Shown here piece by piece: positions 1-5,151 of a stretch of DNA of 8,416 bases. How positions within the stretch are numbered: position 1 is the first letter of the stretch; every line of letters begins with the position of its first letter. The DNA is taken from positions 1 to 8,416 of the forward strand of contig WFVQ01000181.1 in the NCBI GenBank assembly GCA_015491585.1. Reading direction: 5' to 3'. The notes under the pieces were generated by a model, which searched no databases, was not told the DNA's origin, and saw nothing but the letters and a program-made list of their open reading frames with translations. A program made the position numbers and the translations under genes. The DNA comes from Deltaproteobacteria bacterium (GTDB taxonomy: Bacteria; Desulfobacterota; Dissulfuribacteria; Dissulfuribacterales; S140-46).

Positions 1-473
1 CTTATGCAGTGTTTCGGATCGATGGCGTATTTCAGCGGCACCGCCTGGGGATAGCGAAGGTAGATCGCCTTCCGCTTGTTTAGCCCGAAGTTGAACGGAT
101 CCTCCACCTTCTTGGGACATTTCTCGGCGCAGGTGCCGCATGCAATGCAGCGTTCCGGGTCTACATACCTGGGATGTTCGACTATCTCCGCCATGAACCT
201 TCCAGGAGCGCCTTCGATCGACTTGACTTCACCCAGGGTGATGAGCTCGATATTCAGGTGGCGGCCGCACTCCACCAGCTTCGGGGAGAGGATGCAGGCG
301 GAGCAGTCGTTTGTGGGGAAGGTTTTGTCGAGCTGGGACATGGTCCCGCCAATGGCGGGTGAGCGTTCCACCAGGTGGACGAAGAAGCCGCTGTCCGCCA
401 GGTCCAGCGCGGCCTGGACGCCGGCAATGCCTCCTCCCACCACAAGAACCGATCCCTTGGGATTTCCCGCCAT
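1..473 (-). CDS. hdrA: HdrA-like FAD/Fe-S oxidoreductase, N-terminal part (cut by window edge)
   Basis: About 157 residues are visible and the frame runs off position 1. A dinucleotide-binding G-G-G-I-A-G motif lies at residues 13-18, followed by an acidic residue ending the second strand (E36), as in FAD-binding HdrA. The block F-P-T-N-D-C-S-A-C (C57, C60) with C69 before G-R-H is the HdrA-specific cysteine region. A ferredoxin-type C109-x2-C112-x2-C115-x3-C119-P follows, then the K-R-K-A-I-Y and P-Q-A-V-P stretch usual in HdrA proteins. HdrA is the flavin subunit that passes, and in some complexes bifurcates, electrons to HdrBC or HdrD; the protein is expected to be cytoplasmic. ATG at 473 is preceded by AGGAG about 11 bases upstream. 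It probably works with the HdrD-like protein upstream, although a toxin-antitoxin pair separates them. The electron donor and disulfide substrate cannot be told from the visible part. Confidence 0.92.
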   Translation of the reverse strand, partial: MAGNPKGSVLVVGGGIAGVQAALDLADSGFFVHLVERSPAIGGTMSQLDKTFPTNDCSACILSPKLVECGRHLNIELITLGEVKSIEGAPGRFMAEIVEHPRYVDPERCIACGTCAEKCPKKVEDPFNFGLNKRKAIYLRYPQAVPLKYAIDPKHCI

Positions 474-577
474 GATGTCAACTGCTCCTGCTTTTCTCGA
501 TCTCGCGTGCCAAGCCGCTCGGCGTCATGGAGAGCGGCGGCCCTTTGTAAAGGGCATATAAACTATCCGGCTGCAAT

Positions 578-781
578 TCATGTGTTGATACCTTCAGCTT
601 GTGCACACACTTTCTGTATGTCACCATGTTCATCCATGATGTCTAAATTTTTTATATCTTCTTTCACCTTTTTTGCCAGCTCTTTGAAGTCGGAGTTACA
701 CGATAAAGAATAATGATCCTTTGCCTTCCACAACTCTTGGAGTATTTCATCTTGGATTTCAATCTTTGTAAGATTATCCAT
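578..781 (-). CDS. Small putative antitoxin of the PIN-domain toxin
   Basis: This 67-residue, charged, probably helical protein begins M-D-N-L-T-K and contains the E-I-L-Q-E-L-W-K-A-K-D stretch. The motif 'E(I/V)L.ELW..KD' followed by a 'DFKELAKKVKED' type helix resembles short partner proteins encoded beside this PIN family. I recognise no DNA-binding fold such as AbrB, RHH or Phd with confidence. Its start overlaps the end of the PIN gene by 8 bases (774-781), which implies translational coupling. The gene order is toxin first and antitoxin second, the reverse of the commonest arrangement. The inferred role is to bind and neutralise the toxin; whether it also represses the pair is unknown. 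AT-rich composition is shared with the toxin and differs from the flanking Hdr genes. Function rests mainly on context. Confidence 0.6.
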   Translation of the reverse strand: MDNLTKIEIQDEILQELWKAKDHYSLSCNSDFKELAKKVKEDIKNLDIMDEHGDIQKVCAQAEGINT

Positions 782-1244
782 TTGCTATCTCCTCTGGTGT
801 GCATATGGTAGGAATAATCAGGTTTTCCTCAAAAGATATCTTTTGTAGCTTCCTGATAAAGTGCGCATTGGCTAAATGACGGCAATTCCAGGTCAGCAAA
901 AAATCTATTTTATAATGAGTAGCTATGGCAACATGCAATGCATCGTCTCTTGCTTTTTCCGGAAGTGCTGCCTTGGCAAAAAACAACTCAGCCAACTCGA
1001 TACAAGCATCATTAATCTCCAGGATTGCAATATCGCTCGCAAGATTTAAGCGTATTTTTGCGGCATTTTTATCTCCTCGCGAACATTCCGCAATGACCAA
1101 CTCCGAGATATATACCTTGTATTTTCTCCTTTCTGTGTGCCACCAATCAAACGTGATTTTTTGCCGCGCAGCCGAAATCAAGTTGTTGCTAAGGCGTGCT
1201 ACTAAATAGCTGATGATAGAAGTCTCAATATATATTGATTCCAT
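774..1244 (-). CDS. PIN-domain ribonuclease toxin (VapC-like)
   Basis: This is a 156-residue protein of normal PIN-toxin length. The first strand reads Y-I-E-T-S (E7), an acidic residue followed by T/S as in the first active-site position, although many relatives have Asp. A second acidic residue falls in V-I-A-E-C (E53), a third in the A-R-D-D-A-L-H-V-A helix (D100/D101), and the C-terminal block D-F-L-L-T-W-N-C-R-H-L-A-N (residues 114-126) is a hallmark of this PIN subfamily. PIN toxins are Mg-dependent RNases that cut tRNA or rRNA; the target here is unknown. It starts 51 bases after the HdrD-like gene ends and overlaps the small downstream gene by 8 bases, so it may be co-transcribed with the Hdr genes. 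Its G+C content (47 of 120 bases in 841-960) is far below the neighbours', suggesting acquisition by transfer. Confidence 0.85.
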   Translation of the reverse strand: MESIYIETSIISYLVARLSNNLISAARQKITFDWWHTERRKYKVYISELVIAECSRGDKNAAKIRLNLASDIAILEINDACIELAELFFAKAALPEKARDDALHVAIATHYKIDFLLTWNCRHLANAHFIRKLQKISFEENLIIPTICTPEEIANG

Positions 1245-1295
1245 CCACGAAGCCCTATCTCTTCACAAAGCAATGTGGACTCAACCCCGTGTATT

Positions 1296-2522
1296 TTAGC
1301 TGTTTACCAGCGCCTTGACTATCCAATTCCACAGATGGGTCGTTTGCCACCTGCCGCCATAATGGTCACAAAGGTCCTTGATCTGGGTGTGGCAGTTGTG
1401 GCACGGTGTAATGACCACGTCGGGCTCTACCGCCATTAGCTGCTTGAACTTGAGTTCACCATACTTTCGCCTGTTGTCCACGAACCCTGACTGGAGGGCA
1501 CCGCCTCCGCCTCCGCAACAGTAGTTGTTGGAGCGGTTTGGCCATACGTCCACGAAGTTCTCTTCACCCGCTACCGCCTTTATCACGAACCTTAGATCCT
1601 CGGCCACCTCGTCGCCGATGCCCTGCCGGACAAGCTTGCAAGGGTCCTGCACAGTGAACCGGAGGCCCTCCTTGTTCCACGATGGATCGACCTTCAGCCG
1701 CCCCTCCCTGATCCATTGGGCGTACAGGGTGATTATGCTGACGAAGCGGAACTTGTGGGGAATCTTGAACCTTCGCAACCCCTCCAGGGTCGCGTAGTAC
1801 ATGTGGCCTCACTCGGTGTTGATGTAGTATCGCACCCCAAGGGCGTCCACGGTCTCGGCCTGCTTCCGGACCGTGAACTCCCAATCCTCGGGATCACCGG
1901 TGAACAAGCAGTAGTTGGCGCCGTCCCACCACTTGGACGAATAGGTCCAGTCGATGCCCACGGCATGGAGGATCTTCCACAGGGGCACCATCTCTTCAGG
2001 TTCCACCGTCGGCTCTTTGGCGTTCTGGTTGAGGTAGTATTCGGCGCCGGCCTTGTCTATGGGAGCGCGGAGATCGCGCCACTCAGGCTCGTTCTCCCTC
2101 ACCTCCTCCAGGACGTCGTTTACGACCCAGACGAAGTCTTCGTTTGGGATACCCGTGCTGTTGCTCTGCTTCTGGAGATCACAGGAGCGCTGGAGGTTGG
2201 GCGGACGCTCCTCCCTGGGGCGCAGCCCCCTGAGGACATACACCATGCGTCCAATGTCGATTCCCATTGGACAGGCGTGCCTACACCGGGCACACAGGGT
2301 GCAGGCGTATATCCAGTTGCTCGACAGGAGCTCCTCGTCTTGGCCTAACAGGAGGAGCCTTAGGAACTTCCTTGGATCGAGCCCCTCTATGCCGGAGGCC
2401 GGGCAACCGCTTACGCACATTCCGCATGTGAGGCAATACTCTATCTGGGCTTGAGGAAAGGCATCGGTGATTATGCCTTTGAGTCTCTGATCGAGCCTGT
2501 TTATCTCCAGGGGGCTGGCCAT
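1296..2522 (-). CDS. HdrD-like (HdrC-HdrB fusion) Fe-S oxidoreductase, probable selenoprotein with in-frame UGA
   Basis: Read through one UGA, the frame encodes 408 residues. Two ferredoxin-type clusters come first: C30-x2-C33-x2-C36-x3-C40-P and C74-x2-C77-x2-C80-x3-C84-P (HdrC part). An HdrB-like CCG region follows: C205, then the UGA at residue 238 in I-N-T-E-[UGA]-G-H-M, then C295 (D-P-C), C335-C336 with five glycines, and C374-x2-C377. The UGA takes the place of Cys in the E-C-G-H motif of DsrK/HdrD relatives. Sequence on both sides belongs to the same family with no residues missing. HdrD-type proteins reduce disulfides or pass electrons through a non-cubane Fe-S cluster bound by the CCG cysteines; the substrate here is unknown. 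ATG at 2522 has GAGG 8 bases upstream. It probably partners the HdrA-like protein downstream. Alternatives are two separate genes or a nonsense mutation; family continuity plus the downstream hairpin favour selenocysteine. Confidence 0.87.
1771..1797 (-). promoter_or_regulatory. Bacterial SECIS-like stem-loop just downstream of the UGA
   Basis: In the mRNA, CGCGACCC (1794-1787) pairs with GGGUUGCG (1781-1774), giving 8 pairs including one G-U. The apical loop is UGGAG. Below an A-A mismatch two more pairs form (C1797-G1771, U1796-A1772). The loop starts 22 bases after the UGA and has G at its second position. Known bacterial SECIS elements have the loop about 16-37 bases after UGA with a G among the first loop bases, so both spacing and loop fit SelB recruitment. 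The pairing was found by eye and not folded computationally. Confidence 0.68.
1809..1811 (-). other. In-frame UGA, probable selenocysteine codon (residue 238)
   Basis: TGA interrupts an otherwise open 409-codon frame (2522-1296) exactly at a conserved cysteine position. The next ATG (1802) is in the same frame only two codons later, so nothing is lost or gained between the halves. Readthrough needs SelA, SelB, SelC and SelD elsewhere in the genome, which this window cannot show. Confidence 0.8.
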
Positions 2523-2566
2523 CGCGGTTACCTCGGGACATTATGCCAATTCATGGAGTCAAACTA

Positions 2567-2590
2567 TCACAGGGCAAGTTGTGGTGTCAA
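2567..2590 (-). promoter_or_regulatory. Weak candidate promoter of the HdrD-like gene (TTGACA box)
   Basis: On the minus strand a perfect TTGACA lies at 2590-2585, upstream of the HdrD-like start. Eighteen bases later comes TAGTTT (2566-2561), which matches the -10 consensus at only three positions. A CATAAT nearer the start has no -35 box at proper distance. This is suggestive only. Confidence 0.25.
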
Positions 2591-2600
2591 ACCGGATGAA

Positions 2601-2616
2601 CGCCGGTATTCCGGCG
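2601..2616. repeat. Short perfect hairpin in the intergenic gap (CGCCGG-TATT-CCGGCG)
   Basis: A 6-base G+C stem with a 4-base loop lies in the 159-base gap between the FliM-motif gene and the HdrD-like gene. No T-run follows it in the direction of these genes, so it is not a standard intrinsic terminator. It could be a REP-like dispersed repeat or an mRNA processing or stability hairpin. The rest of the gap is AT-rich and shows nothing I can name beyond the weak promoter. Confidence 0.4.
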
Positions 2617-2681
2617 GGAAAAAGGGGAGAAAAGAATATTTTCGAATTATTTCAAAAGAAAGATAATTTGCTTTTGCCTGT

Positions 2682-2990
2682 TCAGTTGAGCGATTTGGGA
2701 TTCAGCCGGCGAACCGAAAAGCCGCGCCTCTTCAGGAGGGCGACACTCTCCGCAGAGAGGTTCAATATATCGGTTTCCCCGCTCGGAGAGACTATTTCGT
2801 AGCGCAGAAAGAAGTGGGGTTTGTGGAGGGTGTCAGATAGCCGACCACCCCCATTTTTGCCGTTACCGCCATTAGATATCCCTTTATTCGGGGGCGCAAT
2901 AGCCCCGCTTTCCTTGGGCGGGGTGGCGGCCTCATCGTTCGCTTCACCTTGGAGAAGGCGGTCTATCTCTTCCTGACTGAGGATGGACAA
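2682..2990 (-). CDS. Small protein with FliM/FliN-type N-terminal motif, function unknown
   Basis: This is a 102-residue protein. Residues 4-13 read L-S-Q-E-E-I-D-R-L-L, matching the conserved N-terminal peptide of the flagellar switch proteins FliM and FliN/FliY, which in FliM binds phosphorylated CheY. A Pro/Gly/Asn-rich, probably disordered linker follows (about 17-50). The C-terminal part (about 54-102, with F-F-L-R-Y-E-I and R-R-G-F-S-V-R-R) matches no domain I recognise. FliM and FliN are longer and have a SPOA C-terminal domain that is absent here. The start is TTG at 2990: GGAGG lies 8 bases upstream and an in-frame stop upstream excludes a longer protein. It sits 72 bases after pyrF, probably in the same transcript. 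The inferred role is binding a CheY-like receiver or switch component; this is unproven. The nearby flagellin-sugar operon fits a motility link. Confidence 0.72.
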   Translation of the reverse strand: MSILSQEEIDRLLQGEANDEAATPPKESGAIAPPNKGISNGGNGKNGGGRLSDTLHKPHFFLRYEIVSPSGETDILNLSAESVALLKRRGFSVRRLNPKSLN

Positions 2991-3062
2991 GGTATCTTCC
3001 TCCCGCTGCCCACCTCATAGCATCTCCAAGCCATTTCAAAGATAGTCTCCTCCAGGTGTGAG

Positions 3063-3776
3063 TCAAGAGGGTGGCGTCATGGCCGCCTCCATCTCCATGC
3101 ATATAGCCTCGACAGTCTGGTGGGGATCGGCCGAGGTGGATATAGGCCGCCCGATAACAAGATAATCGGCGCCATTGTGAACGGCCTCCCCAGGTGTGGC
3201 TATGCGCTTCTGGTCGTTGCGCTCGTCCGAGGCCGGGCGTATGCCAGGAGTTACTATGGTGAAGTCACTACCCAGCTCCTGACGCAGCATAGCTGCCTCC
3301 CGGGCAGAGGCCACCACTCCTGTACAGCCCGCTTCCACGGCCTGCCGGGCCCGTTTCAATACCAGCTCTTCCACTGTATCCTCGATACCCAGGGAGCCGA
3401 GATCATTCTGATTCATCGAGGTCAGAACGGTCACTGCCAGGATTCCCACATCTTCGGCTGCCTCGGCAGCCGCCCGGAGCATGGCCTCGTAACCGTGGAC
3501 CGTGGCAAAAGTTATGCCCCTGCCGTTGAGCGCTGTGACGGCCTTGGCCACTGTGGCAGGTATGTCGAAGAACTTGAGATCCAGCATGACCCGGTTGCCC
3601 TTGGCCAGGATGGCATCAACAATATGCCATCCTCCTGCAAGGAATAGCTGTAGTCCCACCTTGTAGAACGAGATGAGACCATCCAGTCTTTCCACCCAGT
3701 CCATCGCCTCCCCTGGAGAAGGAAAGTCCAGGGCAAAGATTATCTTTTCCTTTGCTGGAATTGCTTTTCTTTCCAT
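3063..3776 (-). CDS. pyrF: Orotidine 5'-phosphate decarboxylase
   Basis: PyrF converts orotidine 5'-monophosphate to UMP and CO2, the last step of de novo UMP synthesis, in the cytoplasm. The 237-residue length is typical. F-A-L-D-F (D17), the substrate-binding K39 in Y-K-V-G, and the catalytic D66-x-K68-x-x-D71 in M-L-D-L-K-F-F-D-I-P are present. Further family marks are V-T-P-G-I-R-P and the C-terminal G-A-D-Y-L-V-I-G-R-P-I phosphate-binding segment. All key residues are intact. ATG at 3776 has AAGGAGG 6 bases upstream. It is first in the minus-strand group and diverges from the pse operon, with which it shares the intergenic region 3777-3930. No other pyrimidine gene is visible. UMP feeds the UDP-sugar pool, but a functional tie with the neighbours is not required. 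Confidence 0.97.
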   Translation of the reverse strand: MERKAIPAKEKIIFALDFPSPGEAMDWVERLDGLISFYKVGLQLFLAGGWHIVDAILAKGNRVMLDLKFFDIPATVAKAVTALNGRGITFATVHGYEAMLRAAAEAAEDVGILAVTVLTSMNQNDLGSLGIEDTVEELVLKRARQAVEAGCTGVVASAREAAMLRQELGSDFTIVTPGIRPASDERNDQKRIATPGEAVHNGADYLVIGRPISTSADPHQTVEAICMEMEAAMTPPS

Positions 3777-3862
3777 TCAACGCCTCCTTATCCCATAATG
3801 TCCCACCTTGATCGCTGTGTAAACAGGCAGGCCAGGGCCTTGGTCCGGGCCTTGCATAATTA

Positions 3863-3892
3863 AAGTTCAACTTGAAGTTGTAGGAAAGTTGT
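3863..3892. promoter_or_regulatory. Overlapping palindromes and phased repeats, candidate MerR-type operator
   Basis: AAGTT-C-AACTT (3863-3873) and CAACTT-G-AAGTTG (3868-3880) are perfect overlapping palindromes sharing an arm. AAGTTGT occurs at 3875-3881 and again at 3886-3892, 11 bases apart, about one helical turn. The site lies in the divergent region between pyrF and the MerR-PseB gene, 39 bases before the latter's ATG. MerR-family proteins bind dyads in promoter spacers, so this could be an autoregulatory operator. A TATAGA box (3905-3910) downstream is a possible -10 element for pse, with no convincing -35 box. Confidence 0.45.
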
Positions 3893-3930
3893 TCCGATGA
3901 CCTTTATAGACCGTATATGTGGAAAGGGCC

Positions 3931-5151
3931 ATGAAGAAATTCACTATAGGTGAGTTCAGTGAACGCCTGGGTGTCAGGCCGAGCAAGATAAGATACTGGG
4001 AACAGGTGTTCAGCGAGTTCTGGGCGCCGGAACGGAGCAGGGGAGGACAACGCCGCTACACGGAAAAAGATGCCCAGTTTGTCGAAAGGGTTCTCGTACT
4101 ATCAAAGCAGATGAGTCTGGCGGAGATAAAAGAGCAGTTGAAGAAGGAGGTCGGGATGAACGGTGGCAAGGACGCTGGCTCCCTGGTGAATGGCAAGACC
4201 ATATTGCTGACTGGAGGCACAGGATCGTTCGGGAAGCATTTCTGCCGTCTGCTGCTGGATAGGTTTCAACCGAAGGCGATCAGGATCTACAGTCGGGACG
4301 AACTCAAACAGCACGAGATGCGCCAAGAGTTCGGAGACGACAGACTGAGGTACTTCATAGGTGACGTCAGGGACGCCGACAGGCTCCGGAGGGCGATGGA
4401 AGGGGCCGATTATGTGGTCCATGCCGCCGCACTGAAGCAAGTACCGGCATGTGAATATAATCCCTTCGAGGCAGTCAAGACAAATATACATGGCGCTCAG
4501 AACGTAATTGACGCGGCCATTGACGCAGGGGTCGAGAAGGTGGTGGCGCTGAGCACCGACAAGGCCGTTAATCCTGTTAATCTCTACGGTGCAACCAAGC
4601 TGTGTGCGGACAAGCTGTTCATACAGGGCAATGCATATGCTGGTGGCCGCAGGACTCGCTTTGCATGTGTCAGGTACGGGAACGTGATCGCCAGCCGGGG
4701 GAGCGTAATCCCTCTGTTCTTGAAGCAGAGAGAGACCGGCGTTCTCACTGTCACCGATCCGAGGATGACGCGCTTTTGGATAACCCTGGACCAGGCTGTA
4801 GAGCTGGTTTTGAAGGCCTTTAGATATATGCAGGGCGGTGAGATCTTTATACCGAAGATACCCAGCATGCGGATCATGGACCTCGCGAAGGCCATATGCC
4901 CGGAATGTAGCATAAAGACCATAGGGATACGGCCGGGAGAGAAGCTGCACGAGGCATTGACCGGAGAAGACGAGGCCAGGAATACGGTTGCATATAAGGG
5001 CATGTATGTAGTTTTGCCCAACTTTTCCTGGTGGAGGAGGGAGAACTATCACGAGGCCGAGAAACTGCCCGAGGGATTCGTCTATACAAGTGACAAAAAC
5101 GATCAGTGGATGACCGTTGAACAGCTCAAAGAGATCATTGCCCGATTGTGA
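3931..5151 (+). CDS. pseB: MerR-type DNA-binding domain fused to PseB, UDP-GlcNAc 4,6-dehydratase (inverting)
   Basis: The protein has 406 residues from ATG 3931; GTG 3919 would add four and lacks a ribosome binding site. Residues 4-72 are a MerR helix-turn-helix (F-T-I-G-E-F-S-E-R-L-G-V, R-Y-W-E, wing G-G-Q-R-R-Y-T). Residues 86-406 are PseB, an NAD(P)-dependent short-chain dehydrogenase/reductase that makes UDP-2-acetamido-2,6-dideoxy-L-arabino-hexos-4-ulose from UDP-GlcNAc, the first step to pseudaminic acid. Visible are G95-G-T-G-S-F-G101, Y-S-R-D-E-L-K-Q, T209-D210-K211 and Y219-x3-K223 (catalytic), the R-M-T-R-F-W segment and the G-E-I-F-I-P-K segment. PseB is normally about 330 residues without a DNA-binding domain. 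Met76 (4156) has a strong internal AAGGAGG and would give a standard 331-residue PseB. The gene ends overlapping pseC by GTGA. Inference: the long form may regulate the operon or sense UDP-GlcNAc or NADP. Confidence 0.93.
   Translation: MKKFTIGEFSERLGVRPSKIRYWEQVFSEFWAPERSRGGQRRYTEKDAQFVERVLVLSKQMSLAEIKEQLKKEVGMNGGKDAGSLVNGKTILLTGGTGSFGKHFCRLLLDRFQPKAIRIYSRDELKQHEMRQEFGDDRLRYFIGDVRDADRLRRAMEGADYVVHAAALKQVPACEYNPFEAVKTNIHGAQNVIDAAIDAGVEKVVALSTDKAVNPVNLYGATKLCADKLFIQGNAYAGGRRTRFACVRYGNVIASRGSVIPLFLKQRETGVLTVTDPRMTRFWITLDQAVELVLKAFRYMQGGEIFIPKIPSMRIMDLAKAICPECSIKTIGIRPGEKLHEALTGEDEARNTVAYKGMYVVLPNFSWWRRENYHEAEKLPEGFVYTSDKNDQWMTVEQLKEIIARL
4144..4158 (+). promoter_or_regulatory. Internal ribosome binding site and ATG for a standalone PseB
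   Basis: AAGGAGG (4144-4150) lies 5 bases before an in-frame ATG (4156) placed exactly between the MerR and PseB domains. It is a better site than that at the annotated start, where AAAGGG sits only 2 bases from ATG 3931. Starting here gives 331 residues, the usual PseB length. It may be the relic of an originally separate pseB, or a working second start giving two products. Confidence 0.65.

Noticed and set aside
540..555. GCCC-TTTGTAAA-GGGC hairpin between the antitoxin and hdrA as a terminator
   Set aside because: No U-run follows on either strand. A second weak dyad (514-520 with 532-538) is nearby, but neither looks like a terminator.
1716..2348. Long open frame on the plus strand (210 codons) antisense to the HdrD-like gene
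   Set aside because: No recognisable domain and no homology-like motifs; it is the shadow of a G+C-rich gene on the other strand.
1296..2522. Two separate genes, hdrC-like (2522-1809) and hdrB-like (1802-1296), the second started at ATG 1802 with a GAGG nearby
   Set aside because: Both lie in the same frame with only two codons between; the family homology is continuous across the stop and the TGA matches a conserved Cys, so one Sec-containing protein explains the data better.
3120..3647. 175-codon plus-strand frame opposite pyrF
   Set aside because: It mirrors pyrF, which has intact catalytic residues and a strong ribosome binding site.
4102..5052. 316-codon minus-strand frame opposite pseB
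   Set aside because: The plus-strand protein has all PseB motifs; the antisense translation has no coherent domain.
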